NCBI RefSeq assembly: GCF_027214025.1
Contig: NZ_JAPWHB010000014.1
Span: forward strand, 1-32,059
Source: Parahoeflea alexandrii
GTDB taxonomy: Bacteria > Pseudomonadota > Alphaproteobacteria > Rhizobiales > Rhizobiaceae
Reading direction: 5' to 3'
Length of the DNA stretch: 32,059 nucleotides
In this document: positions 15,997 through 26,579 of the stretch, one piece after another
Layout: the number at the start of each line of letters is the position of its first letter
Numbering within the stretch: the first letter of the stretch is position 1
Position numbers and translations under genes: made by a program
The notes under the pieces: generated by a model
The model's input: only the letters and a program-made list of their open reading frames with translations
The model's database searches: none
Told to the model about the DNA's origin: nothing

Positions 15997-17353
15997 TGCG
16001 GCGATTCGATGTAGCTGTGATCGGCGCCGGCCCGGCGGGACTTGCAGCCGCGACAGAGGCTGCTCAAGCCTGCCTTTCGGTGGCGCTCCTCGATGAACAG
16101 CCGGCGCCGGGTGGGCAGATATACCGCGGGATCGATACAGCAAGCGCTGCGCGGCTGAAAACTCTTGGCTCGGACTATGCCGAAGGCCGCCCTTTGGTCG
16201 AGAGTTTCCGGGCCTCGGGAGCTGAGTATATGTCCGGCAGCCTGGTCTGGAACATAACCACCGACAAGGTGATCGAGTTCAGCCGTGACGGAGCCTCGTC
16301 CCACATCCGGGCAGACGCGATCATTGTTGCCACCGGCGCTTTGGAACGCCCCTCTCCACTGCCGGGCTGGACCCTCCCGGGCGTAACAACCGCAGGCGCC
16401 TTGCAGATACTTCTCAAGGCCAGCGGCATCGTGCAGGAGGATGCGGTTCTGGCCGGATCCGGCCCCCTTCTCTGGCTGCTTGCCTCGCAGATGGTCGATG
16501 CGGGCGTGCCGCCGCGGGCGATTGTCGAGACGGTTCCAGAAGGACGCATCCGTGAGGCTCTGCCGCACCTGCCGAAGGCAATGCGGGCGCGGGCCTACCT
16601 GTTCAAGGGACTTTCGATGCTCCGCAAGGTCAAACGCGCGGGCGTCCCGGCCTACACGAACGCCACCGAGGTGGCTGTGGAAGGCACGACATTTGCCACG
16701 GCGTTGAATTTTACCGCCGGGGGAAAGTCGCACCGGATTGAAACAAGAAACATCGCGCTGCATCAGGGCGTGGTGCCGAACCAGCAAGTCACGCGCTTGC
16801 TTCGCTGCGATCATGTCTGGGATTCCTCCCAGCGTTGTTACCGGCCGGTCGCAGACCAGGCGGGGATGACTACTGTCGACGGGGTCTATGTGGCTGGCGA
16901 TGGCGCCGGAATCGGCGGCGCCAGGGCAGCGGCAATCCAGGGGCGGCTTGTGGCAATGGCGACCGGCTCGCCCGCCTTCCGTCAGGACTCGCAAGGGAAG
17001 CATCTGTGCGCCCATTTCTGGAGACGCTCTATGCGCCATCGCCGCGAATCCTGTCGCCGGCTGATGACACGCTCGTCTGTCGCTGTGAGGAGATCACAGC
17101 AGGCGCGATCCGCGAAGCGGTGACACTTGGTACGACGGGACCCAACCAGGTAAAATCCTTTCTCAGGTCCGGCATGGGTCCCTGCCAGGGGCGCGTTTGC
17201 GGCCTCGCGGTCAGCGCCATCATTGGCGAGAAACGCGGCCAGACACCTGATGAGGTGGGCTACTACCGCATCAGGCCGCCGCTCAAACCATTGCCGCTGT
17301 CGGAAATTGCCAGTTTCACCGTGTCCGGCGGCCAGGAGCGCGCCGCAAAATGA
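15993..17353 (+). pseudogene. HcnB/OoxA-like FAD/NAD(P) subunit with frameshift
   Basis: The protein begins MMRRFDVAVIGAGPAGLAAA (FAD-binding) and has ADAIIVATGALERPSPLPGW, a second nucleotide-binding site (AVLAGSGPLLWLL) and GVYVAGDGAGIGGARAA. The frame then shifts near 16960, within GGCAATGGCGACC, by what looks like a one-base deletion. The C-terminal part continues in another frame: LAREASVRPFLETLYAP, then the BFD-like [2Fe-2S] ligands in VCRCEEITAG and GMGPCQGRVCG. Joined, the two parts give about 453 residues, the family norm. As written, translation ends at 17123 and lacks the cluster domain. Either this is a recent inactivation or a sequencing error. The ATG at 15993 overlaps the upstream stop, and the end overlaps the next start. 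Confidence 0.8.
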
Positions 17354-18483
17354 CCCGACAAGGTGCAGTCAGCGCAGATCTCCTGGTGATTGGTGGCGGT
17401 ATCCACGGATGCTCGGCGGCGCTGCACGCTGCAAGGTCCGGGATGGAAGTGATCGTACTGGAAAAGGACACCGTCGGACGCCATGCTTCGGGCGTCAATG
17501 CCGGCGGGGTCAGGCGCCTTGGACGGCACTATGCCGAAGTGCCGATCTCGCAGCGCTCAATGCAAATCTGGTACGGCATAGCCGAATTGCTGGACGACGA
17601 CTGCGGGTTCCAGGTGTCCCCGCAGATCAAGGTGGCGGAAAACCAGGCTGAACTGGAAACACTTTCGGCGCGCGCGGCCGATCTGCGACGGATGGGCTTC
17701 GAACACGAAGTAGTGCTTGGCCGAGCCGAACTGCGCCGCTATCTCCCCGCCGTGGCCGAACACGCCGTGGGCGGTCTTGCCTGCCTTGAGGACGGTTTTG
17801 CACAACCCTATCAGACAACTTTTGCTTTCCAGCGCAAGGCCGGGTCCCTCGGCGTCCGGTTTTACGAAAACACCGAGGTTGCAGCCGTCCGGAGGGATTC
17901 AGGGGATTGGGTTGTGGATACCAGGAACGGTCGCTTCCGCGCCGCCAGACTTCTGGTCGCCGCCGGTGCATGGGCGGGGCAACTGGCAGGGCAGCTGGGA
18001 GAGGTCGCGCCTGTCGAAGCAATTGCCCCGATGATGATTGTCACTGCACGTCTTCCACGGTTCTGCGACGCGGTGGTCGGTGCGGCGGGGCGGCCATTGT
18101 CATTCAAGCAGATGCCGAATGGCACCGTGGTGATTGGCGGAGGCCGGCGCGGGCGGGCGGATGCGGCCAGCAACCTGTCGGAAATTCTCTTCTCGGAGCT
18201 TCAGTTGACGGCGAAAACCGCGATGGACCTGTTCCCTGTCATGCGTGGAGCGACAATCGTCCGCTCCTGGTCCGGGATCGAAGGACGGATGCCCGATGAC
18301 ATTCCGGTGATCGGACCCTCGGCCAGGCATGAAGACCTCTACTACGCTCTTGGTTTCTCGGCACATGGCTTCCAGCTGGCTCCAGCGGTGGGCGAGATCC
18401 TGGCTGGACTTATCGCCACAGGAGTCACAGAAGCCCAGCTCGCTCCCTTTTCCATTTCCCGGTTCAATCAAACCGAGGATTGA
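17350..18483 (+). CDS. HcnC/OoxB-like DAO-family FAD oxidoreductase subunit
   Basis: The 377-residue catalytic subunit begins with DLLVIGGGIHGCSAALHAARSG (FAD-binding, residues about 10-31), followed by VGRHASGVNAGGVRR as in HcnC, OoxB and related amino-acid dehydrogenases. The C-terminus has the conserved IEGRMPDDIPVIGPS and FSAHGFQLAPAVGEILA blocks, with the His-Gly substrate-side motif. Its ATG overlaps the stop of the frameshifted FAD/NAD subunit (ATGA), so it belongs to one enzyme complex with the two genes upstream. Such complexes oxidise opines, glycine derivatives or D-hydroxyproline at the membrane. The frame is intact, but without the middle subunit the complex may not work. Confidence 0.87.
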   Translation: MTRQGAVSADLLVIGGGIHGCSAALHAARSGMEVIVLEKDTVGRHASGVNAGGVRRLGRHYAEVPISQRSMQIWYGIAELLDDDCGFQVSPQIKVAENQAELETLSARAADLRRMGFEHEVVLGRAELRRYLPAVAEHAVGGLACLEDGFAQPYQTTFAFQRKAGSLGVRFYENTEVAAVRRDSGDWVVDTRNGRFRAARLLVAAGAWAGQLAGQLGEVAPVEAIAPMMIVTARLPRFCDAVVGAAGRPLSFKQMPNGTVVIGGGRRGRADAASNLSEILFSELQLTAKTAMDLFPVMRGATIVRSWSGIEGRMPDDIPVIGPSARHEDLYYALGFSAHGFQLAPAVGEILAGLIATGVTEAQLAPFSISRFNQTED

Positions 18484-18811
18484 CTTGCGATCGTGTAAGT
18501 AAGATCAATTTCCTTCGAACGGGTGGTTTCTGCAATTCGCCAGGATGACGAGATTGCATCGCCCAAGCTCTAACACAGAGTGCGGACATGGGCCGGACCG
18601 GCAACGTCGCTCTTGGTTTTTTTGAACCCTCGACACACTCCAGAGGCCTTGGAAGTGTGTGATATGCAAAAATACAACGGCGCGGACATCGGACCGATGG
18701 TCGTGCCGGCTTCGCTGGACTTATCAAGCATTCGCCAGAGCCATCTGCTCGGTCTGGCGCACCTATTGCCCGAATGGGAATTTCCACCCGATGCCAGACA
18801 GGATATCCACC
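18484..18811. promoter_or_regulatory. Intergenic region with imperfect palindrome before the dadA-like gene
   Basis: About 330 bases hold no gene I recognise. ACACACTCC (18633-18641) faces GGAAGTGTGT (18651-18660), an inverted repeat with one bulged base that could be an operator. A plus-strand frame at 18580-18819 has no family likeness and overlaps the next start. No clear promoter hexamers or terminator stand out. Confidence 0.3.
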
Positions 18812-20071
18812 ATGCCTGACCCCTCCGTACGCAAGGTGACCATCATCGGCGCCGGCATCGTTGGGCTTGCCACAGCACTCACCCTTCAGTCCGAAGGGCA
18901 CAACGTGACGCTGATCGATCCGCGTCCGCCGGGCAGCGCCACCTCCTTCGGCAACGCCGGTGCAATCGTCGCCGGCGGCGTGGTGCCCACCGCCACGCCG
19001 GGCCTGTGGAAGCGGGTGCCGAAGATGCTTCTCGACCCGATGAGCCCGCTGAAGATCCGCTGGTCCTACCTGCCGCAACTGACGCCATGGCTGATCCGCT
19101 TCCTCGATTCCGGCCGCGAAGCCAAGGCGCTGAAAATAAGCCGCGAGATCTCGACGCTGACATCCCTCTGTCTCGAAGCCCATCATCGGCTCGCCGATCT
19201 GGCCGGCGCGCGACACATCCTCAAGCCTGTCGGCTGGCTCAAGGTCTATCGCGACGAGGACGCCTATGCCGGCACCGCCTATGATCGGGGCCTGATGGAT
19301 CTGGCGGGGGTCAACTACCAGCATCTGAACGTCGACGAACTGCGCCAGCTCGAACCCGGAATCTCACGTGACTACACCGTCGGGCTGTTTCAGCCCGACG
19401 CGGCGTTTGTGTCCACGCCCTACGCACTGTCGCAGGCGCTGTACAAGGCTTTTGCTGAACGCGGCGGTGTCTATCATCAAGAGGCGTTGCGGCGCTTCGA
19501 CTTCGGCGACAACGGACAGCCCAGGGCGGCGGTCACCACCCACGCCATCCATCCGCTCGATACCCTGGTGATTGCGGCCGGCGCCTGGTCGAAGGAACTG
19601 GCCCGCCAGCTCGGTTCAAAAGTCTCGCTCGACACCGAGCGCGGCTATCATTTGAGCTTCGCCCGCACCGCGGCCGGACCGGTACTCAACCGTCCCACGG
19701 TGTTCGGCGGTCCGCAATTCGTGCTGAGCCCGATGGCCGATGGCATCAGGTTGAACGCCGGGGTGGAACTGGCGGGGCTTGACGCCGAGCCGGATTTCAC
19801 CCGCATCAAGGCGCTGGTGCCGATGGCGCAGAAATGCCTGCCCGGCCTTTCGGGTGAGATCACGCGGGAATGGATGGGATACCGGCCCTCGACGCCCGAC
19901 TCGAAGCCTGTCATCGGCCGGTCGCCGGTGCACGCCAATGTGTTCTATGCCTTCGGCCACGGGCATATGGGGCTCGGACTCTCGGCGATCACGGCACGGC
20001 TGGTCGCCGACCTGGTGGCCGGGCGCGATAGTCGAATTCCGCTGGAGCCGTTTGCAGTCGACCGCTTCTAG
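18812..20071 (+). CDS. DadA-like D-amino-acid dehydrogenase
   Basis: The 419-residue DAO-family flavoprotein carries the FAD-binding motif KVTIIGAGIVGLATALTLQSEG at residues about 7-28, then LIDPRPPGSATSFGNAGAIV. This SFGNAG loop and the WLIRFLDSGR segment are typical of DadA-type small-subunit D-amino-acid dehydrogenases and their relatives acting on hydroxyproline. The C-terminal WMGYRPSTPDSKPVIGRSP and FGHGHMGLGLSAITARLVADL blocks are intact. It would oxidise a D-amino acid to a 2-oxo acid. The ATG at 18812 has AGGA 9 bases upstream. ATGs at 18659 and 18791 are in frame but lack a good site. The gene ends head-on against the ABC operon. Confidence 0.88.
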   Translation: MPDPSVRKVTIIGAGIVGLATALTLQSEGHNVTLIDPRPPGSATSFGNAGAIVAGGVVPTATPGLWKRVPKMLLDPMSPLKIRWSYLPQLTPWLIRFLDSGREAKALKISREISTLTSLCLEAHHRLADLAGARHILKPVGWLKVYRDEDAYAGTAYDRGLMDLAGVNYQHLNVDELRQLEPGISRDYTVGLFQPDAAFVSTPYALSQALYKAFAERGGVYHQEALRRFDFGDNGQPRAAVTTHAIHPLDTLVIAAGAWSKELARQLGSKVSLDTERGYHLSFARTAAGPVLNRPTVFGGPQFVLSPMADGIRLNAGVELAGLDAEPDFTRIKALVPMAQKCLPGLSGEITREWMGYRPSTPDSKPVIGRSPVHANVFYAFGHGHMGLGLSAITARLVADLVAGRDSRIPLEPFAVDRF

Positions 20072-21076
20072 CTGGTGGCACCTGCTGATTCAGCGACCGG
20101 CAGTCCGCCGCGTCCGTCGGCATAGAGATGGCAGGCCACCGAGCGCTCCGCATCGACATCGATCCAGTCCGGATAGACCTTGCGGCAGACATCCATCGCA
20201 TGCGGGCAGCGCGGGTGGAAATGGCAGCCGCTCGGCGGGTTGACGGCGGACGGAACTTCACCCTCGATGCGCTCGAAGGATTTGCGAGCCGCCGGGTCGG
20301 GAACCGGCGAGGCATCGCGCAGCATCACCGTATAGGGATGCAGCGGCTCGTCGAAGATTTTCGGAACCGGCCCCTTCTCGATGATCTTGCCCAGATACAT
20401 CACCGCCATCATCTGGCAGAAGTAGCGGACCACCCCGAGATCGTGAGAAATGAAGATGAAGCTGAGATTGAGCCGCTGCTGCAGGTCGCGCAGCAGGGTG
20501 AGGATCTGCGACTGGATTGAGACATCGAGAGCGGAGACCGGCTCGTCGGCGATGATCAGTTCCGGATTCAGCGTCAATGCGCGGGCAATACCCAGCCGCT
20601 GACGCTGGCCGCCGCTGAATTCGTGCGGAAAGCGGATTCCCGCATCGCGTGGCAGACCGACTTCTTCCAGCAGGTCGCAGATCCGTTCGTTGGCTTCCTT
20701 CTTGCTCATCAGTCCATGCACCAGCAGCGGCTCTGCCAGCGCGTTGCCCACCCGCATGCGCGGATTGAGCGAGGAGAACGGATCCTGAAAGATGATCTGT
20801 GCGCGCTTGCGGAGTGCGCGCATTTCCCTGGCATCGGCCTCGACAATTTCCCTGCCGTCAAACTCTATGGATCCTTCATCCGGTTCCAACAGCCGCAGGA
20901 TGGTCCGGCCGGCAGTGGATTTGCCGCAACCGGATTCGCCCACCAGCGCGAAAGCCTGGCCGCGCTGCACCTCGAAGGAAATGCCGTCCAGCGCGCGCAC
21001 GATCACGGTTTCCGGATTGGGAAAACCCCGGCGGACCTTGAAGAATTTCTTCAAATTCTTGACGCGGAGCAGCGGT

Positions 21077-21090
<14 letters not shown>
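20068..21090 (-). CDS. Dipeptide/opine ABC transporter ATP-binding protein (DppF/OppF-like)
   Basis: The 340-residue ATPase has Walker [10 protein letters not shown], signature FSGGQRQRLGIARAL, Walker B PELIIADEP and an H-loop in FISHDLGVV. The C-terminal oligopeptide-type extension (CHFHPRCPHAMDVC, four-cysteine pattern) identifies the Dpp/Opp/nickel subfamily. It powers import together with the second ATPase and the two permeases upstream in the operon. The start overlaps the previous gene by 14 bases (ATG 21090, alternative ATG 21084). Its stop TAG shares a CTAG with the stop of the convergent dadA-like gene. Confidence 0.93.
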
Positions 21091-22104
<1,014 letters not shown>

Positions 22105-22105
<1 letters not shown>

Positions 22106-22989
22106 CAGCTGTCGCTCCTTGTCTTCGGGTCGATGGCGTCGCGCAGGCCATCACCAAGCAGGTTGAGCGAAAACACCACCAGCAAGATCGCCATGCTGGG
22201 GCAGACCGAGAGCCAAACATTGTCGAGGATGTTCTCGAAGCCTTCGCGGATCATGCCGCCCCAGCTGGCTGTCGGCGGCTTGACGCCCAGTCCGATGAAG
22301 CTCAGCGATGCCTCTACCCGGATTGCCGTGGCGAGCCACAGCGAGCCCATGACGAGGATTTCCGAAAACACATTGGGGAAAATGTGCTTGAGGATGATGC
22401 GCGGATGGCCGAAGCCGAGTGCCCGGCAGGCCTCGACATAATCCCGCTCCTTGATCGCGATGGTCGGCGCTCGCGCCGTGCGGGCAAAGGGCGGTATCGC
22501 CGTCAGCGCGATGGCAATGATGAGGTTCTCCATGCTCGGCCCGAGCATGGCGACGACGATAAGGCCAAGGATCAGCGCCGGAAATGCCAGGAGCACATCC
22601 ATTACCTGCATCAACAGCAAGTCGATCATGCCGCCAAAATAGCCGGCAATGATACCGATGATGGAGCCGACGATCATCGCGGCTCCAATTGCCGTCAGGC
22701 TGATAACCAATGATACCCGGGCGCCATAGAGCAGGCGCGAGAGAATGTCCCTTCCATAGGCGTCGGTGCCGAACCAGTATTCGGCGCTCGGCCCCTTGAG
22801 CCGGGCGATGATGTGCTGCTGCAGCGGATCATGCGGCGCCAGCAGCGGTGCCGCGATGGCGACAACGATGATCAGAAGGAAGATCACAGCGCCTACGCCC
22901 GTGAGCTTGTTGTTGCGGAAAGCCTTCTGCAGCTGGTCGATAAAGGGATGGCGCGAAGGCGCCGGCAGGACGTCGACAGGCGCGGTCAT
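22105..22989 (-). CDS. ABC transporter permease (DppC-like)
   Basis: The 294-residue permease has an N-terminal hydrophobic helix (residues about 31-52) and five further segments. The diagnostic DppC/OppC loop is [24 protein letters not shown]. The EAA loop that contacts the ATPases is in [24 protein letters not shown]. The protein forms the inner-membrane pore together with the DppB-like partner. Its ATG overlaps that partner's stop by four bases (ATGA). The frame is intact. Confidence 0.93.
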
Positions 22990-23927
22990 TGGTATTTCAC
23001 CCTTGGGTCTATGAGGCCATAGGTCAGATCGGTCAGCAGGTTCACGATGACGATGACGAAGGTGTAGATGATCATCAGCCCCTGCAGCAGCGTGTAGTCA
23101 CGCTGGCCCAGGGCGCCGACAATCAGCTTGCCGAGGCCGGGTCTGTTAAAGACGATTTCGGTAAGCACCGAATTTCCGATCAGGATGCCGAGATAGAGCC
23201 CGACCACCGTGACCACCGGAATGAGTGCATTGCGCATGCCATGGCGCCATATCACAACCCGTTCCGGCACGCCCTTGGCGCGCGCGGTGCGGATATAGTC
23301 TTCGCCCAGCGACCCCAGCATCGAGGAACGGGTGACGCGGGTGATGTATGCGGCCATGATCAGGCCGAGATTGAGCGCCGGCAGCGCCAGGCTTTCGGCC
23401 CATTCGCCGAAGGTCGCGCGATCACCGCCACTGATGACAGGCAGCCAGCGAAGCTGGATCGAGAACACGATCAGCATCAGGATTGCCGAGACGAAAGCCG
23501 GAAACGAAAGGCCCAGCAGAGAGCCCACCCTCGTGACGTAGTCTATCCACTCGTTCCGGTGCAATGCCGACCAGGCGCCGAGCGGAATGCCGATCAGGCC
23601 GCCGATGATCAGCGAGACCACGGTGAGTTCGATTGTGTAGGGCAGCACACGGGCTATTTCGGCCAGCACCGGCTTGCCCGTGACCATGGATTCGCCCCAG
23701 TCTCCGACCAACGCTCCGCCCATGAACTCGACATATTGTTCGAGGATCGGGCGATCGACGCCAAGTCGCTCGCGCATGTTTTGCAGCGCTTCCGCGCTGG
23801 CCTGGTCGCCAAGAATGGTCTGTGCCGGGTCACCCGGCACGATACGCACCAGGACAAATACCACCGTCATCACTGCCAACAGCGTCGGTATGGCAAAGAT
23901 CAGGCGACGGACAACGAATCGAAGCAT
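22986..23927 (-). CDS. ABC transporter permease (DppB-like)
   Basis: The 313-residue permease starts with the N-terminal helix MLRFVVRRLIFAIPTLLAVMTVVF, followed by the conserved RIVPGDPA motif of DppB/OppB proteins and a periplasmic loop. The EAA loop is in YIRTARAKGVPERVVIWRHGMRNALIPV. Six membrane segments are expected. It lies about 105 bases after the binding-protein gene, separated by two hairpins. A very long plus-strand open frame (22989-25628) is the antisense shadow of this gene and the binding protein and is not a gene. Confidence 0.93.
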   Translation of the reverse strand: MLRFVVRRLIFAIPTLLAVMTVVFVLVRIVPGDPAQTILGDQASAEALQNMRERLGVDRPILEQYVEFMGGALVGDWGESMVTGKPVLAEIARVLPYTIELTVVSLIIGGLIGIPLGAWSALHRNEWIDYVTRVGSLLGLSFPAFVSAILMLIVFSIQLRWLPVISGGDRATFGEWAESLALPALNLGLIMAAYITRVTRSSMLGSLGEDYIRTARAKGVPERVVIWRHGMRNALIPVVTVVGLYLGILIGNSVLTEIVFNRPGLGKLIVGALGQRDYTLLQGLMIIYTFVIVIVNLLTDLTYGLIDPRVKYQ

Positions 23928-23946
23928 AGCGGTACCTTCCTGCCGG

Positions 23947-24021
23947 TTGCCCCGCCCTCAGCGGGAGGGGCAATTTGCGACATCAATCGGAATGCCCGGG
24001 GCGGCATAGTGGCCGCCCCGG
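23947..24021 (-). promoter_or_regulatory. Two hairpins between the binding-protein and permease genes
   Basis: CCGGGGCGGC (23996-24005) pairs perfectly with GCCGCCCCGG (24012-24021). TTGCCCC (23947-23953) pairs with GGGGCAA (23967-23973), with inner CCC/GGG pairs. Neither has a U-tract on the transcribed minus strand. The place, just after the binding-protein stop, fits the RNA stems that stabilise that part of the message and lower permease expression. Confidence 0.6.
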
Positions 24022-24032
24022 TTCGTCCGATT

Positions 24033-25607
24033 TTACTTGATGAAGTGGGTGTTCTCGGTGACCGGCGGTCCGAGGCTCAGCGAACCGATCAGCTCATACC
24101 CCAGATCCAGGTTGGTCTTGGTCGCCCAGATCTGAAGGTTTTCGTAGATCGGAACACCGCAAACTTCGTTCATGATCTTTTCCTGGGCGGTCTTCCAGAG
24201 CTGCTTCTGCTTCTCCATGTCCTGCTCGACACGAGCTTCCTCGATTTCCTTGTCAGCCACCGCACAGTGCGAGAAGTTGGTGATACCCGTCGGTGTGCCG
24301 ACGGTGCTGGCGGAATGGAAGAATTGCGTCAGGTAGGTGTCGGCAACCGGGAAGCGGGCGGCCGAGTAATGCACGATCTGGCTCAAATCCTTGCGGATCT
24401 GGGCATGGAAAGTTGCATGTTCGACGACTTCCATGTCGAGCATGATGCCGGCTTCGGCAAGCTGGGCCTGGAACACTTCCATGGTGCCGAGCATGCCCGG
24501 CAGCGCCGTGTGGATCACCTTCAGGGTAACGCCATCCGGATAACCGGCTTCGGCGAGCAGTGCCTTGGCGCCGGAAATGTCATGCTTGGGCATAAGGGCG
24601 CTCATGTCGGCGGAACCGAGATACCCCTGCGGCACCACCGACTTGGCGATGCGTGTCACGTCGCGACCCTTGAAATCCATGAACTGCTCACGGTCAACCG
24701 CCATGGCGATCGCCTGACGGACACGGATATCATCAAGCGGCTTGGAGGTGATGTTGAGAGACATCACCGACATTTCCGCCGGCTCCATCACATGCACGAC
24801 GGCACCTTCAATCTGCTTGGTGCGTTCGACCCAGGTCTGGTCCTGCTTGCCGTAGAGCATGTCAAGCTCGCCGGACTGGAAGGCCAGGTCACGCGCGGAA
24901 TCCGACGGTACATACTGATAGCTGATGCCATCAAGCTGCGGCTTGCCACGGAAATAGTCCGGGTTGGCAACCAGCATCAAGCTCTGCTGTGGCTTGTATT
25001 CGCCATACATGAACGGGCCTGTGCCGATCGGGCGCTTCTGGAAGTCTTCGCCCATTTCTTCAGCGGCTTTCATGCAGACGATGTTGCCGCCATGATAATT
25101 GCTCAGCACTCCGAGCAGGCTCGGGATCGGGTTCTTGAGCACGATGTTGACGGTGTAGGGATCGACCGCCTCGACCTTGTCGAAGGCCGCGAAATCGCCG
25201 GCGAAGCTCGAGCGGTTCGGGTCGGCGGCGCGATTGAGCGAATAGACAATGTCAGCCGAAGTCAGTTCGCCATAGCCGTGATGGCACTGCACGCCCTTGC
25301 GCAGGTGGAAGGTCCAGTCGAGGCCGTCCGCGCTGGTTTCCCAGCTCTCGGCCAGATCCGGCTCAACGGATTCGGGCGACGCGGTGCCGGGCTTCAGCCG
25401 AACCAGGCCGTTGAACATCCAACCGAATACCGCCTTGTCGATGGTAGTGGCCGAAAGATGTGGATCGAGACGACCGGCATCCGGTGCGGCGATGCCGACA
25501 TTGAGAATGTTGGTGTCGGGTCCTGCGGAGGCAATATTGGTGGTTCCGGCAAACACTGCCAGTCCCCCTGCGAGCATCAGGCTCGCTGTTATCATTCTGT
25601 GCTTCAT
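24033..25607 (-). CDS. Dipeptide/opine ABC transporter substrate-binding protein (SBP_bac_5)
   Basis: The 524-residue periplasmic protein of the family-5 solute-binding type has a signal peptide of about 28 residues ending NIASA. Family features are LNVGIAAPDAGRLDPH, GLVRLKPGTASPESVEPDLAESWE, WTFHLRKGVQCHHG and DIVYSLNRAADP. Later comes the DIRVRQAIAMAVDREQ block. Members bind di- and oligopeptides, opines, nickel chelates or polyamine-like solutes. GGGAG precedes the ATG at 25607. It is cotranscribed with oxidoreductases rather than peptidases, so an opine or amino-acid derivative is more likely than a plain peptide, which is an inference from context. Confidence 0.93.
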   Translation of the reverse strand: MKHRMITASLMLAGGLAVFAGTTNIASAGPDTNILNVGIAAPDAGRLDPHLSATTIDKAVFGWMFNGLVRLKPGTASPESVEPDLAESWETSADGLDWTFHLRKGVQCHHGYGELTSADIVYSLNRAADPNRSSFAGDFAAFDKVEAVDPYTVNIVLKNPIPSLLGVLSNYHGGNIVCMKAAEEMGEDFQKRPIGTGPFMYGEYKPQQSLMLVANPDYFRGKPQLDGISYQYVPSDSARDLAFQSGELDMLYGKQDQTWVERTKQIEGAVVHVMEPAEMSVMSLNITSKPLDDIRVRQAIAMAVDREQFMDFKGRDVTRIAKSVVPQGYLGSADMSALMPKHDISGAKALLAEAGYPDGVTLKVIHTALPGMLGTMEVFQAQLAEAGIMLDMEVVEHATFHAQIRKDLSQIVHYSAARFPVADTYLTQFFHSASTVGTPTGITNFSHCAVADKEIEEARVEQDMEKQKQLWKTAQEKIMNEVCGVPIYENLQIWATKTNLDLGYELIGSLSLGPPVTENTHFIK

Positions 25608-25824
25608 GTCTGTTCTCCCTTGTTATAGACGTCAGGCCATGACGGCGTCGCAGCCTCTCCCGATGCACCGCCACCCCCGTTCCACTGTCTGTCAGTGTCA
25701 TCGGGCAACCGGCGGAATTCTTGAAGCCTTGTCAGGCGCGACGCTCCGTCGTTGCGGTGCCGCGTATCCTTTGGCTTGATTTCTGTTTTATCCTTCTTTT
25801 CGTTCGTGCCGGTTTCACAACCGG
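25608..25824 (-). promoter_or_regulatory. Spacer with hairpin after the SDR gene
   Basis: The sequence GCCGGTT (25808-25814), a 4-base loop and AACCGGC (25819-25825) form a perfect 7-bp stem touching the SDR stop codon. No U-tract follows on the minus strand. The remaining 190 bases before the binding-protein gene hold no gene and could carry a separate promoter, but I see no convincing hexamers. Confidence 0.35.
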
Positions 25825-26538
25825 CTATAGAGTGTCTTCAAGCCGACAATTGACCAGCATTTCAGCCATTGCGGCAGTGTTAGGCAGTGCGATCGCGGTT
25901 GCAGCCAGCTCTGCCAGGTCCGCGGCGTCGATCATCTCGTCCCGGCTGACCTTTGTCACGTCGGCGGTCAGGTCAGTGGCCACGAAGCCGGGGCACAGGG
26001 CGGTGGCTCGAACTCCGTCTGCCCAACCGATGCGGCGTATCCCGTGTGTTAGCGCCAAAAGCGCGTGCTTGGTCATGCTATAGGCAATGTTATCGTTGCG
26101 CACGCGTTTTCCCGACAGCGAAGCCAGATTGACAACCCGGCCCGAGCCAGACGTCCTAAGATGTGGCAGGCAGGCGCGGGTCAGAAACAGCGGTCCCTTG
26201 ACATTGATGCCCCAGAGAAGGTCGAGCTCGGCCTCATCGCCCTCTTCGATAGAGAAGGTATTGGACGTGCCGGCATTGTTGACCAGCGCGTCGAGCCGTC
26301 CGAACCGGTCGATGGTGGTGGCGAGCCAGTCGGCGTGGCTGCCGCGGTCCGCAGCATCGTAGCGGGCGCAAATGAGCCGCTCGCCGGCCTGAGCTTTCAG
26401 AACCGCCCGCAGTGCGTCCACGTCCCGGGCGCCGGCGCTGACGACATAGCCTTTGGCGTGCAGGGTCTTGGCAATCGCCATGCCGATGCCGCGGCTGGCG
26501 CCGGAAATCATGACAACTCGGCCTTTCGGGTCGATCAA
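25825..26538 (-). CDS. Short-chain dehydrogenase/reductase (classical SDR)
   Basis: The 237-residue NAD(P)-dependent oxidoreductase has cofactor motif SGASRGIG (residues about 12-19), NNAG strand motif in DALVNNAGTS, catalytic Ser in NLASLSGK, and the Tyr-x3-Lys pair in AYSMTKHALLAL. It has the size of single-domain classical SDRs and would oxidise or reduce a hydroxyl/keto group in the cytoplasm. The apparent start is TTG at 26538, with an AGGG/AGG site a few bases upstream. No in-frame ATG is better placed because the next Met lies within the first strand. It follows two DAO flavoproteins in the operon and probably handles a downstream product. Confidence 0.88.
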   Translation of the reverse strand: MIDPKGRVVMISGASRGIGMAIAKTLHAKGYVVSAGARDVDALRAVLKAQAGERLICARYDAADRGSHADWLATTIDRFGRLDALVNNAGTSNTFSIEEGDEAELDLLWGINVKGPLFLTRACLPHLRTSGSGRVVNLASLSGKRVRNDNIAYSMTKHALLALTHGIRRIGWADGVRATALCPGFVATDLTADVTKVSRDEMIDAADLAELAATAIALPNTAAMAEMLVNCRLEDTL

Positions 26539-26579
26539 TTCCTGTCCCTCATCTGTTCACCTCGCCCCTGTCCCGCCGG

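Noticed and set aside
18580-18819. 79-codon plus-strand frame before the dadA-like gene
   Set aside because: There is no ribosome binding site, no recognisable motif and it overlaps the start of the next gene. It is more likely leader sequence.
22989-25628. Plus-strand open frame of 879 codons
   Set aside because: It lies entirely antisense to the well-supported DppB-like permease and the family-5 binding protein. Its residues are rich in His, Asp, Gln and Arg with no family motif, as expected for the complement of GC-rich genes.
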